DNA from: Aristolochia californica
Lineage: Eukaryota > Streptophyta > Magnoliopsida > Piperales > Aristolochiaceae
Length of the DNA: 64,000 nt
Assembly (NCBI GenBank): GCA_029961685.1
Contig: JARWKL010000012.1
Coordinates: 25,653,227 to 25,717,226 of the forward strand
Direction: 5' to 3'
Shown here piece after piece: positions 25,662 through 38,834 of the stretch. Within the stretch, counting starts at the first letter, position 1, and every line of letters begins with the position of its first letter. Below the pieces are notes generated by a model. It was not told where the DNA came from. It searched no databases and saw only the letters and a program-made list of their open reading frames with translations. A program made the position numbers and the translations under genes.

Positions 25662-26306
25662 TTTATCTCCCAAGTCCTTGGCAACTGCAAACACAGAAAG
25701 GAAGTGAATAAACAGAACCAAGAGAAACCTCATGCATTTCCAAAACTCTTTAAATGGCTATGATTAAGGTTTCGAATGGTTTTTTTTCGTTTTTTCAAAT
25801 TATTAATATGTTCTTGAACAGCTTCAAATTATTAATATCAGAGCTCATCAGCAATGAAACATTACGCAGGAAACAAATAGACCACACGCAACCATAAACC
25901 ATCATGGCAACAATCTACTTTGTACATCATGATCTCCTCAAATAACAAGGACAGTGAAGTAATGTACAAATAGAACTGACTGTAGCTTCACAGGAAAGAG
26001 TAATTTACAATACGGATGCTTGTATATATTTGAAAATACAATCACTTGAAGGAAATCTAAATTGATGATTACACACCACTTATGCACAACATCTCAACTA
26101 AAGATTTTTTATTCTTCAAGAAAAAAAAGAAAAAAAAATCTCAACTCGAGATGTCAAGTTGGAAGCACATTATCGTTTTTAAATGAAACCAGTATCCATG
26201 TCTTGGAATACAAGGTAAATTAATTGCCGGTGTAAAGCCAGCTTAAAACAGGTGAATAAAAATGAAAAATTGAAAAAAATAAAAAAACTGTAGTAACAGT
26301 TTTTGA

Positions 26307-26446
26307 AACGTATAATGATAAAGTTAATCTGACGTATGAGTCCAGGTAGAATGGAATGTCTTAGCAGCATCATGCAAACGTATAATGATAAATTTAATCT
26401 GACGTATGATTCCAGGTAGATTGGAATTTCCTAGCAGCATCATGCA
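26307..26446. repeat. 70-bp tandem duplication in the PP2A-A 5'UTR intron
   Basis: Two adjacent 70-bp units (26307-26376 and 26377-26446) share cgtataatgataaa, ttaatctgacgtatga, tccaggtaga, and agcagcatcatgcaaa, with a handful of substitutions. This is a local duplication inside the leader intron. Confidence 0.85.
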
Positions 26447-27111
26447 AACATATAAAGCAAATTTTAAACATCAATTAACCAAACGCAGATAAAAGAGACG
26501 CAAGAAGCCTAAAAGTTGGCAGCAACCACGACTTACATGTCCCAAAATGTAGCAAACCAAGTGGGAACAACAAGGAGATTCATGGATCTATAGAGCAAGA
26601 AGCCATACTATATTGAAACATAAGATTGAAACTTGAACCTGATAATTGACAGACGCACTTTTCTTCGGATCCAACCGCAGCTCTTCACCAATTAATCAGA
26701 AGCATCACTACAAACAATTTCCACATTTCATTAACACAAGAACTCCAGAATCCAGAATAGGAATTCGGATCAAATAAAGAAAACAAGTTGAAAAATCAAA
26801 CCAGAAATCACGGAGAACCAGAAATCAAACCAAGGTTCCCCGCAGCCCTCGAGAGCTGCCGAAAGATCATTTTGAGAGATCTTTAATGGCCAAATCGGAC
26901 AAGATCCCTCGCATTCAGGAAAAGACAAAAATAAATAAAAACAAAAAAGCCAGAAGAAAACCGATGCAGCACCGTAGAAAAACCAAATGCGGAATCAGAC
27001 ATGCAGAAAATTCCAGCAACTCGAACCAAAATGAAGATAAAAAAAAAAAAAGTAGCGAGGATTTAGGGCTTTGAACGCGAGCAGCAAGAGGAATGGGGTA
27101 GCAATACGTAC

Positions 27112-27245
27112 ATCAATAAGGACGATGGTTGTAGCAAAGCCCTAAGTCCACAGGAAGTCTCTCTCTTTCTCTGTTTCTCAACTTGAGAATGCCGGGAGAA
27201 GCGATCGCGACAGAAACGAAGGCCAGCGCGTCTGTTTTATAAAAC
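27112..27245 (-). promoter_or_regulatory. PP2A-A TATA box and non-coding first exon
   Basis: On the minus strand TTTATAAAAC lies at 27245-27235. About 30 bases on, a CT-rich leader runs to a good donor, GAT/GTACGT at 27112. The second leader piece starts after TTGCAG at 25684, 23 bases before the ATG. A leader intron of about 1.4 kb is thus inferred. The leader exon end depends on my choice of donor; no transcript was available. Confidence 0.6.
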
Positions 27246-30200
27246 ATAAAACTCCTTTCCGAAACATTTCTTCTTTCTCTCACCTTAAAGCCTTCGGGCT
27301 TTGCTTTAATTTGACGTTTATACCCCTATCTTTAATCAAAGACCGTGAGTGAAGTTGTCCTTGGCGAATTTTGTGTCGCGCAACTGTGATCCATGAGCCG
27401 TATGAGGTGCCCATATGCACATGTGCCCATGGTTACTACGTGTATACATTAACAAGGACCCAACAACTCCTGGATGGCAACCGGTAGCTTGTGTTCATGG
27501 TCCAGCTTGCTGAAGCCCACTAAGAAATTCACGCAATTATGGACCTGAGAGGAATTGCACACATGTAAGCAATGTAATTAAACGAGACCAGGATGGGTGA
27601 GTGATACGGTTGAACAGTTGATGATATCATAAATTTCTATATTTACAGTACATTAAAACATATAGGAAAAATCCAATTTTGTTAAATCTAAGCCAGTTCT
27701 TGCTCTGAGGCGATTGGTTCAATGGAACCCTAAGCCATAGATGATCATCTCAAACATATTTTAAAATAAAATAAAAAATAACCGAAAGAAGTCTCTCTTT
27801 GACCTCTGGATATAGAAGGAGGGGGCACAAACCCTCCCTTAAATGCTATCCAAATAGGCGGTGGGTTGTCTTTGCACTTTTATTTTATGTTTTTTGTTGT
27901 TGTTGTTACCTGTAGGGGGTGGTTGGATCCGTTTGACCCAGGGTCCTCTTATAATTGCATCCAATGTCGACGACTTGGGTTTCTTGGTTGACATCCCAAC
28001 ATGTGGAACTATGACTACACATGCATGTGGGACACAATGACTGGATAACAATGATTGGGAAGTATAAGAGGCATGTTAAGGCCATCACCGAGAAGCTGCA
28101 ACCATGGCATAGTGACCAACTTAACCTTAGTTAACTAGATCAAGCCACTGGTCAATTAGATTTTTTCAAGTCTAGAGGCTGAACTCCATCGGAACAAAAA
28201 AGGGATCATGAATCCAATTCTAAGGGTTTGTTTGGAACCCCTAGAAAAAAAAAATAAGAATTTGATTATTATTATTTCAAAAAATAGTTAATAAAAATGA
28301 GATAATAATCAAAATTTTCTTCTGAGTAACTATTTTTAGGAATAATAATGATCAAATTCTTATTTTATTTTCCATGGGGTTCAATAGACCATAAGGATCC
28401 ATCCCTTCCACTAAATCTAGATGAAACCTAACCAAATCATGATCCTACAAATCACTAAACCATAGTCAGTTGCCATTGGAAACATTTTAGCTTTGAACCC
28501 CACTTAAACGAAGTTAAACTGTCAAGCTGAGACACTTCGGAGATATCACTTAAGCCAAATACTCAAACAGACCCTCCCACGAGAGATGGGACATGCTTGA
28601 TAACATCAGACAACTGCAAGTCGAATAAAAGGAAAACAACATCTTAAAATCTTCCATAGTTAAACTCTCAATGAAGATTTTAAGTACAACATCACATAAT
28701 GTCTTTGTACTTAAACCCTCAATAGAATAATCTCCCAATTCCCAACCAGACCACTGAAAAGATATCCCATTATATGACCTAATCCTTAGGTTAAACTTTA
28801 TCTTATCCAAAAGGGAGGGCACCCTATCGGTGGCCCTCTAGCATCAACTAGTTTCGCTTTGGGACAAACCCAAAATTTAAAGAAGAATTAAAATAGGTTT
28901 AGGTACCTCCTACTCCATGTAATTTGTACATTTGGGTGTCGGCTTTGTAATCTTCTTCTTAGAAGAATGCGGGACTTTCATTCCCTCCTTCCCATCTGCT
29001 GTTTTTTGTGTTTGAATGGATCCATGAGTTTTTGACGTCTCTTCTATGTCATTGACTCATGTTATCATTTCAGAAATGAAGTTTATTTGCAACAGCTGGG
29101 ATTTTGAGGATAAGAGAATCACAGGGCATATTATTGATATTGGTTAGCAGACCCGAACTTAATTAACATTTTGTTTGACCTGAATGCAGCTTTTCTTTTA
29201 AAGTTTGCTCAACTTCTAAAGCTTGACTGATTGAAGTTTCTTTTTTTGTGAGCTCTTGACCTTGAACCACCGAGGGCTACTCAAATACTTAAGAAGAAGG
29301 GATTTAAGCCAATTCTGCTCTGGTAAATCTTATGTGTGGCTCCCAGCGGTTAGTTGTGATGATGTCTGAAGTTGGACTTGGGTTCAAAACAAGGCTTGTA
29401 TGGCTTGGTTATACTTCTTTCAACAAACAGTGATTTCATTCATGAAACCTAGTTTTCTGTCTTTTTCTCTATTAAAATTCCAACGACATCTAAACTAAAA
29501 GCATTCCATTATCAGTCATTTTCTTTGGTGTTTAAGGTCAGCCCAACCCAAACCAACTCAAAGAAAAAACATGTCAAACACGACCTGAATTATAAGATGT
29601 TTGGGTACCCTAGGCTTGATCAAGCGGACAACGACTGCAACAGCAACATAATCATCGCAAACTTGGGTTGTATCTGGTCTCTGTCTGGTTTGTGTCTTCC
29701 GCTCTTCCTTTCTTTTTCTTTTTCTTTATTTAAGTTTCATTTCAGATGAACTCAAAAATTCGTCTCCTGATCAATTCATTGTTTTCAGAAACTAGTGGAA
29801 GAATCAATCTTCCAAGGAAGCAATTTGTCACATCTGGGTTGTTAGTAAATTGGAATAGAAAAGTGGAGAGAAGATATGGAATAATGACATTTGTGAAGTC
29901 CGTGCTTTATTCAAATCTGATTGACTTTCTTCTTTTTAGGTAAACTCCATGAAACTCCATGGGAAATAATATAACCAATTTGAATAAACAAAATCAAGGT
30001 CTGGTAAGGAGATCACTGGGTCAAGCTTATGACACCAGCCTTTCTCCCCAACAGTACCTACCCATGACTTTTCTTGGGGTCAAAATTTGTACGTGTGATG
30101 ATCACAGGTTGGCACGTACTCTTGCATAGTTAACAAGCTGGAGATATCATTTTATTGGACAACAGACAAAGGTCGCACTTCGAATTAGAACTCAAATCCA

Positions 30201-30630
30201 TATAACCATCTAGCTCCATTTAATTTCTTTAAGACTAAAAGCTAATTGATGGGAAATGCTTCAAACTGGTCAGAAAATTCATAAATAGATTACCATGAAA
30301 AAATTGAAGATTTTAGTTTTAAACACGGGGAATTTAGTTCTCTTAGTTCCTTTTTTTAAAAGCAGCATCTGCATCTCTCCTCTTCTTCCTACAGGCGCAA
30401 CAGTTTTTCCAGGTGAGTTAAAAAACGAGAGCTTATATAGCTGTTTCAGTATGTTAAATAACAAATGCCTTGCCCAGATCATCTAGATGGTCAAGTTCCC
30501 TTTTATTAGACATTCGATCACCTTCCTCATCTCGCATACAGAAAAGGAAAAGTACAACCCTGTCCATATATCTAACATGAAAAGTGTCTGTGATCAAGAG
30601 TACGAAAGAGTCAGAGAAATAAAAGCTCGA
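27246..30630. other. Intergenic region upstream of PP2A-A
   Basis: Apart from the MITE at 28224-28390 it is AT-rich spacer. Short open frames (27839-28088, 28550-28822 minus; 29525-29943 plus) show no family signature or conserved motif and lack splice partners. A CT-rich run sits at 29700-29730. I see no gene here. Confidence 0.5.
28224..28390. mobile_element. Palindromic Tourist-like MITE
   Basis: The ends are gggtttgtttggaacccc and ggggttcaatagacc. The inner arms are also inverted: aagaatttgattattattatt near 28258 against aataataatgatcaaattctt near 28340. The whole 167 bp would fold into a long hairpin. taa occurs immediately outside both ends (ctaa on the left, ataa on the right), consistent with a 3-bp TAA/TTA duplication of PIF/Harbinger MITEs. 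It lies between PP2A-A and the small gene at 30.6 kb. Confidence 0.7.
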
Positions 30631-30969
30631 TTAGAGAGGAGGAGATGGTCCAAAGTCAGGGTATGTATCTCCTCGGATGCTGTTGGGTGGGTTTGTTGGA
30701 CAAGAACAGGTTGACATTTTCCTTCCTGGGTTTGCTTGCTTGAGAAACAGTTCCAGGCTTTGGCTGAGGTCACCGCGGCTGTGTATTTCTTCATTGGTGT
30801 CCTCCATGAAAAAGGCCGAGTAGGTAAGCTGATGAAACAATAAGAAAAGTGCAACAAAGATGATTATTGATTGGAGTAATAATAGTAGCTCTAACCGTCT
30901 CTCTCCAGCAACTTTTCTCCCCATTCGTCGTTTCCTTTTCTTACTTCTTCCTATTTCGATACTTTTCAT
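30631..30969 (-). CDS. Possible small signal-anchored or secreted peptide precursor, unknown
   Basis: Single open frame of 112 aa. A strongly basic N-terminus (SKKRKRRMGRKVAGERR) precedes one hydrophobic stretch (LLLLLQSIIIFVALFLLFHQ, about residues 28-47), then a polar tail ending SIRGDTYPDFGPSPPL. This architecture (signal anchor, variable region, short Pro-rich C-terminal motif with an acidic-flanked Tyr) resembles plant post-translationally modified peptide precursors, but the C-terminus matches no family that I can name with confidence (CLE, CEP, IDA, RGF, CIF, PSY were considered). An internal Met at residue 16 is an alternative start. It may be a chance frame, as no conservation could be tested. 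Confidence 0.35.
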   Translation of the reverse strand: MKSIEIGRSKKRKRRMGRKVAGERRLELLLLLQSIIIFVALFLLFHQLTYSAFFMEDTNEEIHSRGDLSQSLELFLKQANPGRKMSTCSCPTNPPNSIRGDTYPDFGPSPPL

Positions 30970-33035
30970 ATGAAATAAATAATCGTCTTACTCACAAAGT
31001 CAAATCTCTCTCTTTTCTCTCTCCCTCGTCTTGGTTTCATATCTTGCAGCTACAGTAACTTACAAGTTACAAGACCACAATATTCAAAGAATGAAGCATT
31101 GGTATCGGCCACGACTCCTGCACTTAGTTCAGTGACGATATTTTGTCCAGGAATGGCTGCTTCCATTAACTAATCAATCATGAAAATATTTGTATAATTT
31201 TTTTTTTGGGTAGCCATTAATGTTAGTGAAACTTACAAGCAATACACACCCATGCTAACTTTCCAGAAGTTTGATCATGCCAAATTTTTTTAAAGGGATA
31301 AAATTAGAGTCACCCATTCATGTGAAACCAACATGGTTAATGGACAATCCTGATTTTGTCTCATCTCATGTTGAGACGAGAGTCAACAAAACCCAAGTCT
31401 GAGTGAAGCACACTCCTCATCTTCATCTGGTCCTCATCGGTTCACCCACAAGGAAATTTCACTTACGGGCAAACCACGACCTGTGATCATTACCCAATTG
31501 TTTAATTACAGGTTCACCTTTTAGACCATCCATTAATTAACCCTATCTTCGTCTTCTTTTATATCTGATCCGTGCTTATCTTCTTTGATCATTCACCAGC
31601 ACCATCACCAGTCCTCTTTCCACCACAAGATAACAGATGGTCTAGTCGATGATGAAATGTTTAAAGAGAGATTCTATTAACTGGAGAAGGACAAGGAGAA
31701 AATATGCATCTCATCCAAGCCTCCCTACTTTACAGTAAAATATATATATTTGTGGGAGTGAGGACTTCGGTGTCTTTGAGTTTTTTTATCATTATTTTTC
31801 GTGTTCCTTTTCCCGTTGAGCTATGGGAATGAGGCCGCTTCTCGTTGAATCACTCAGATTGGCAAGCAAAGGTCAATAGGACCAGTTATATTATATTCTG
31901 CTCTAAAAAAGCTTTTGAAATATCAGCACCGTTCCCTTTGGTTTTTCTTCCTTTTCTCACTAAAATATTTGCACAGAGTGTAAAATTTTTGAAACAGCCT
32001 TGTTGTTTGGGCCGACCTCATTCAGCTGAGCAAGATTCAAATCATGGCCTGGTTTATCTGGAAATGACTACCAACTCCCTTATTATCTTAGTATAGAAAT
32101 CTTGGTTGATGTATTCTATCATTTTCCTGATCAAACAGCTCATACAAATACTAACATATGGATCCTGGCAAGCCTCAATTTTTGGTTAAGAAAAAGAAAA
32201 TGAAATTTGTGCATATTTAGTCTTATTTTTTCATGCTGGCTTTGCCCTCTCTACAGACATTTGAGTACAAGGAAAGAACGAAAGCATTTAAGCATAGATA
32301 TTGGTCATTTAGGAGCTCCATTCTCCTATAATTAAACAAACCTATTTGATCCTCTTGTTGAATGTATCAGACTATGAGTTAATTATCGTCTGAGTCATGT
32401 TTAGCTTTATCAGTTCGTCGTTGTCTCAGCCTTTATTATCGACCGATAAATCTCTCGGCTTCAAGGATAAAATCCTGACTGTCATGGGGTTCACTGCTGA
32501 TTATCGCTTTGGCCTCTTTACTTTACCACACTCTCCTCCATATTCAAGGTTTTCTGAGCTGAATACTAAGACGGGATCATACCTAAATCCTACACCGTAT
32601 TCATATGGGTCCTAAATAAAGAAACGTTTTGATTCTATCTCAGATGCGTGTAGAAATCTCATATGGGTCTCCTACAAGATGTGTGTTCATGATTTGGAAA
32701 ATAGCTAGAGGAAAGAGTTACGGTCAGTTGAAAACAAAGCTTGAGGTATAGACCACTGTAGAAATGAATAGAAGAAGGTGAGTAGAAAAATGGTAGCACG
32801 AACTGCTCCAAAGAGGGTGCAAGAACAGCGAAGAAAACGGATGCACAGTGGTAGTAGAGAAGGTCAAGTGGGGACCTTAATTGTCTTCTTGTCAGTGTCA
32901 CATCAACCTCCGAAATTTCTTCCTATAAAGCCGAGGATTCTTTGTGCAGGATGTCTCAACCTTAGATTGGTTGAAACTTCTGTCAGAGTAGTAGTTGGCT
33001 TTGTCTGAGAAAATCGAGAGAGACGAGCTACGAAG
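30970..33035. other. Spacer and MYB promoter region
   Basis: No repeat with clear ends and no convincing gene. A TATA-like cctataaag lies at 32922-32930, about 105 bases before the MYB start codon. That leaves room for a leader of about 75 bases. CT-rich tracts occur at 30990-31030. Confidence 0.5.
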
Positions 33036-34373
33036 ATGGGCCGAGCCCCTTGCTGTGACAAAGCGAACGTGAAGAAGGGACCGTGGTCTCCGGAGGAAGA
33101 TGCCAAGTTGAAGGCTTACATAGAGCAGCATGGGACTGGAGGGAACTGGATTGCTCTTCCTCAAAAGATAGGTATGTAGAGAAACTCATTTTCTTGGCAG
33201 GGGAAGTTTAATTATCAATCTTTTCTGACTGTCGATATCTATCTAATACGATTTAATGGGATTTGGCTGGTGAATGTTGCAGGGCTTAAAAGATGCGGGA
33301 AAAGTTGCAGGCTTAGATGGTTGAATTATCTTCGACCCAATATCAAACATGGAGGATTTTCTGAAGAAGAAGACTACATTATCTGTAGCCTCTACATATC
33401 CATTGGAAGCAGGTAATCTGTCTCCCTCTTCTTCTCTTGTAAGCATATAGTCATGATTTCAAATTCCATCTTCTTTGGAGAAAATGTTTTTAGCGAGAGT
33501 GCTGTTCTTGTTTTCCATTAATTTCCTGTTCTGATGTTGGTAGAATCTCCATTTATCAGATGGTCGATAATTGCAGCCCAATTGCCTGGAAGGACAGATA
33601 ATGACATCAAGAACTACTGGAATACCAGACTGAAGAAGAAGCTGCTTGGAAGACGCAAAGACTCTCTACGGCTATTTTCCAGCACGAATCTTGAGCCCCA
33701 AGAAACAAACGGGATGTGTGAACTCCCATCTTCTTCTGGGTTGAGCACATCGGCGCTTGAAAGGATGCAACTTCACATGCAGCTTCAAATCTCTCAAAAC
33801 CCTTTCTCCTTCTATAACAACCCTGCCTTGTGGCCAAAACTACAAGCTCTCGCTGAAAGGATTCGGCACAGTCAAGAGGGTGATGGCAACACTGACACTT
33901 TAATGTCGGAATTTCCTCCTGCTCAGGCCGTGCCCTCTCCAAGGGGAGAATTCAATTGTCTAGTGACAGATTCATGTGCTGCATCCCAGCAACCCAATTC
34001 TCTGGGCACTGATACAAAGCATGAGGAGTTCAACAACTCAAATGGCCTGTCTTCTTCATCAAGCCCCGTCGCTTATGATGGGATCTACAGCTCCAATCAG
34101 CTGCTTAATATGTCTGCCTCGAACTTCCAAACCATGGTTGGCCTGCAATCTGAGCTTCAAGATTTGATCAGTAACAAAACAAGCGGTTCCATGGAGCAGG
34201 AAGTACCATCATACGGGTTCGATTCCTTGAGGGAAATGGCGATTCCCAGAGACAGTTCAATTTGGTGGGCTAACGATTTCGATGCACAATCTTCATCGAA
34301 TTCTTGGAACTCGGCTTCGATGCTTCAACAGGAGGGGATGTATCAGGAGTACTTATCCGGATATGATTTCTAA
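33036..34373 (+). CDS. R2R3-MYB transcription factor, MYB36/RAX type (subgroup 14)
   Basis: Nuclear DNA-binding regulator. Exons 33036-33171, 33283-33412 and 33560-34373 total 1080 bp, 359 aa; introns are GT-AG in the two positions typical for R2R3-MYBs. R2 (about residues 14-62) has [39 protein letters not shown] and [10 protein letters not shown]3 (about 66-113) has [40 protein letters not shown] and [14 protein letters not shown]. The N-terminus [17 protein letters not shown] and the [20 protein letters not shown] wording are the MYB36, MYB37/38/84 (RAX), MYB68/87 group. Those act in endodermal Casparian-strip differentiation or axillary meristem initiation. The R3 lacks the bHLH-binding signature expected of anthocyanin MYBs. 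The C-terminal half is Ser/Gln/Asn-rich. Which member it is cannot be settled from the tail. Confidence 0.95.
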
Positions 34374-34680
34374 GGTAGATTAGCTTTCTAGTAAGGACGA
34401 TTATTGAGATGGATAAATGGGACTCCATAACCGCGGGATCATGAAAGCCCTAGACGGCTGATGTAAACTGTGTGAATAACACGTTAAATTAATGTTTTTA
34501 TCTGTTAAGATCATCCATCGTCAGGTCTGAATTAGTCTGAACCTGCGACTCCATTATGAGAGCGTTGCATGTATATGGAGTACGAACTCGAGATTTAGAC
34601 GTCGATGAAGAGTTGTACTTATTGTCATCACAGATTCTTCAGTGCATAAATAAAGTATTATTTCCAGTTGGTGGTTTTTT

Positions 34681-34930
34681 CTAAGGGCTTGTTGGGAACC
34701 CACATAAAAGAAAAGAAAAAAGAGAAGAAAAGCTCTCTCGGTTAATAATTTTTTTCTCACAAAATGATGAAATTTAAAGAGAAAAAAAATAGAAATTCGA
34801 GAGAAAATTTTAAAATATTATTAATTTTCTTTTCTTTTTCATTTTTAAGTGTATCCAAACAAAAGTAACTGTATTTATCTTCCTTTTTTCTGTCTCATTT
34901 TTCATGGACATCCAAACAAGAGAATATTTG
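34681..34930 (-). mobile_element. Tourist-like MITE, truncated copy, reverse orientation
   Basis: The reverse complement matches the 41-kb MITE pair closely: cttgtttggatgtccatgaaa, then gtttggatacac, aatattttaaaatttt, ttctatttttttt and ttattaac. It ends at gggttcccaacaagccctta, the inverted terminal repeat. The opposite terminal repeat (ggctNtgtttggaacac) is missing. It lies about 310 bases downstream of the MYB stop. Confidence 0.65.
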
Positions 34931-35639
34931 ATACAATAGCTGAGAAATCACTCGATTTACGATGATTAGAGTACCGAAGTGTGAGAAGGATGGAAGATAA
35001 AAATGAAAGAAGAGAACGTTAGGTGCAAGTGGAGGTCTTTCTACTAGAAAAGAAACTCTCCAGGCCAATTCATCTTCCTAACGGTCCATGCAGACAACTA
35101 CAAGAAGAAGAATGTGTTATGCACCATTCATTTTACGAGCTCCTTAACAAATAGAAGAAAATACACATGGGATTTTTTCAGCTGCCCATCAACATGAGAC
35201 ATAGAATAGGGATCAGATATGCTAGTACACATATAAAGACTAGTCCCATCCAAGTACACGAAAAGTATGAGTAGGAGCCATCAAAATAAATAAGTCCCAA
35301 TTTATTGTCTCCAAAAGGGATTAGCATCTAAACTATCTAATGTTGGGATGAGATATCAAGATGAAGGCTTTCCTAGGAAAGCCATCAATAGGACCTTTCT
35401 TGGCCTTGCTTAGGGGCCATGATACCCTAATTCCTGGACTCAATAGATCCTGACTTGTAATTATATGGCTAACACTAAACTCTAGTGTTCTGCCACATAT
35501 CCTCAGATTTCCAACTTTGAACTCAGAACTTGACTAATAGTACGAATGAAATCAGGTTAAGACTGACTTAATTAGTTGCCATACTATGTTTTCACCACCT
35601 GCCACAAGTCCCCTATCCTTGTGTCTCATAGGAAAAGCG

Positions 35640-35960
35640 AAGAAATATATCCCGATATGAGTTGTATAAGATTTGTTTTTGTGCAAATTTATGAGCACAA
35701 CATAAGCAAAGGTTGAAAGAGTGGGAGAGAGGAGCTAGAACATGGGAGAAGAAAGACAACTAGAGAAAATAATTCACATTGAAATTCTGGAAGGCGATGT
35801 TTTAGGTTTTCCTCTTCTCTTCTATTTATAATATAAAATAATAATAGATGACATTAATGCCCTTGCTCCCTTCTCACCATTGGTATAAGATTCTATAAGA
35901 AAACACTTTCCTAGAAACTTATGTAAACACATGTTATATCTTCTAATACTCCCTTCAAGT
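35640..35960 (-). mobile_element. Copia LTR remnant, reverse orientation
   Basis: On the minus strand, caacttgaagggagtattag at about 35962-35943 has the layout polypurine tract plus LTR start seen in the neighbouring Copia elements (cttgagggggagtNttag). The sequence then runs AT-rich through a tataaatagaagag promoter-like stretch near 35830. No internal coding sequence is attached. The lower boundary is a guess. Confidence 0.4.
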
Positions 35961-38834
35961 TGGAGTTTATAATTTTAGTTTGTTACATTGCATATACATA
36001 AGAATAAGTAAAGAGTGAAGAAAAAAAATTCCCACTTGAGGCTTCCAAAACTCGTTTTACCTTGTTGAAAGTCATAAACAAAGTCAGGTGGTATTGTTGT
36101 AAATATCTTATGTTCTTTGTCTTTTCATCACTTTTGACAAGGTGAAGGGTATATTTATAATTTATATACTCTTGAGATCTATAAATAAAGGTTAAAGGGG
36201 AGGTTGTGTTACATTGAACAAAACCCTCATTCTTCATCATCTTCCTCCTTCAAATTCGTCATTGTTCTTACTCTTCTCCTAAACCTTGTCTCCAAAATTC
36301 TTCTTCTTCTTCTCACCCCATAAATCTCTTCTACTTTAATATATCAAGGAATCCTAATTTTCAACATGTTGATTTATAGGGCCAAAACATAAAAAATAAA
36401 CCAAAGGAGAGAAGAGAAAAATTCTAGCTCTTGGGAAAGATGATAGAATAAACCAAAGGAGAGAAAGAATACGGAAAACGAGAGAGGTGTATGGGCGAAT
36501 TTGTGCCAAGAGGAAGAGGCTTGAATTCTTCCATACACCTCTAACAAATTCAATCCTAAATCTAACAATTTCTTCAATTTGATAATGCCAAGGAGTATAT
36601 GTCAGGTAAATTTCAATCTTTTTGCTGGGACAATGGCATCTCATCTAATTTAATGTGCTTACACACCACAACAAAATGGTGTGGCTGAGAGAAAGAATAA
36701 ACATCTTCTTGACGTTGCCCGAGATCTTCTTCATCATATACATATGCCCTATTTCTATTGGCCACATGTCATTCTTACCTCTTGTTTTCTTATCAATAGG
36801 TTACCTTCCTCGGTGCTTAATGATAGGTCCCCATACTCCCTACTTTTTCCTAGTGAAGATATGTTTTCCCTTCCTTTGAAGGTGCTGGGGTGTACTTGTT
36901 TTGAACATGTCACATCTCCACATACTATGACATTTGACTCGATGGTTATTAAATGTATCTTTTCAGGCTACTCTCATATAAAAAAATGATATATTTATTA
37001 TAATCCCTCTCTAAAAAAATGTTAGTCTCCAGAGATGTAACGTTATTTTAAGAGCAACCTTTTTACTCTGTTAATGGTACCCCACCTGGTTTTTCTTCGG
37101 CTACTGAGTTTCTTAAGCCTATTATGCTCATCAAAGATTCAATATTTTATGGTAGTGATAATTTATCTCTTTAGTCCCTTGAAGCAATGTTTCATATAAA
37201 TTTTGTGGAGTCAAAAAATCTTTCTGAGGTACGTTTACCTCCTCCTCGTGTTTTTGGTCCTCAATTTGATATTAGACCTATTGCTCTTCAGGAAGACCCT
37301 AAGTCTTGCACTCGACCATCTACTTCTCACTTTCTCTCTAATTTTTTTCTACTCATCGGTTGGCTCAATCTTGTTGCCACTGTCTTTCTTCTATTTCTTC
37401 TATTTCTATTCATCAATCTTATCAAGAAGGCCACCAGCATCCTGGATTTAAAGCAACAATGACAAAAGAAATGGCAGTCCTATATGAGAATCAAACTCGA
37501 CAACTAGTTTCACTACCCATCCGATAAAAAACCGATGGGTAGTGGGTATTCAAAGTTAAGCATAATTTGGATGGTCTTGTAGCCCGCCTTAAAGTTCAAC
37601 TTGCTGCCAAAGACTTTACTTAGTGTTATGGGGTCGATTATGAAGAAAAATTCTCCCATGTGGCCAAGTTAAACTTTGTACTTGTTTTATTATCTCTTAC
37701 TACTAACTCTCAATGGTCTTTGTATCAGCTTGATGTGAAAATATGTTTTTTTCTCAATGAAGATATTAAGGATGAGATTTACATGAAGTAACCACTTGGA
37801 TTTGTGGTCGAGGGTTAGTTGATATGCCACCAACAAAAGTCATTAAATGTTTTGAAACAAAATCCAAATGCCTGGTTTGACAAGTTTAGTCAAGTAATGC
37901 TTCGATTTAGGTTCATGAGGTGCTTTATGGATCATTCAGTATTTGTCAAACACACTAAAAAATGAATTGTGCTACTTGTTGTGTATGTGGATGATATTAT
38001 TTTAACAGGGAGTGACATAAATAGCTCAAGTCAAGTCAAGTCACAAAATATATAGTGACTCATCAAATACTTTCTCAGTATTGAAGTCCTTTAATCCAAG
38101 CATGACATTATCCTGTCATAGAAAAATATGTACTTAACTTACTTAAAGAGACAAGAATTATGGGATGTTACCCTACTAACACCCCTTTAGATACAAATAC
38201 AAATTTATATGATGGTTTTTGAGAAGATGTTGAAGTGGGCAAGTACCAAAGAATGATTGGGAAGTTGATTTATTTTACTGTGACCAAACCAGATATCTCC
38301 TTTGCAATTAGTGTTGTCGGTCAATATATATATAAACCTCATATTACTCATTGGCAAGTATTGGAAAGGATCCTCAAATATTTAAAAAAAACTCCAAGTC
38401 AAGGGCTCTTATATAAGTGTCATGTTCATATTAATATTGAAGGTTTTGTTGATGCTAACTAGGTTGTATCTCCAGATGATAGAAAATCCACCTCAGGGTA
38501 TTGTACCATAGTTGGAGGCAACCTTGTAACATGGAAGAGTAAGAGTAAAATGTAGTTGCAACATCTAGTGCTAAGGCGGAATATAGAGTTATGGCACATG
38601 TTGTAAGTGAAATTCAATGGATAAAATCCCTTTTGGCAGAGTTGGGATTTTACAAAGACGACCCTATGGAACTCTATTATGATAATCAAGTTGCAATTCA
38701 TATTGCATCCAATCCAATCTTTCAGGAAAAAACAAATAATATCAAAATTGATTCGCTTTGTTAGAGAGAAATTGCAACTAGGTACTATATGTCTCTTATG
38801 TGTTTCATCTCAAAGGCGAGTTACTAAACGAAAC

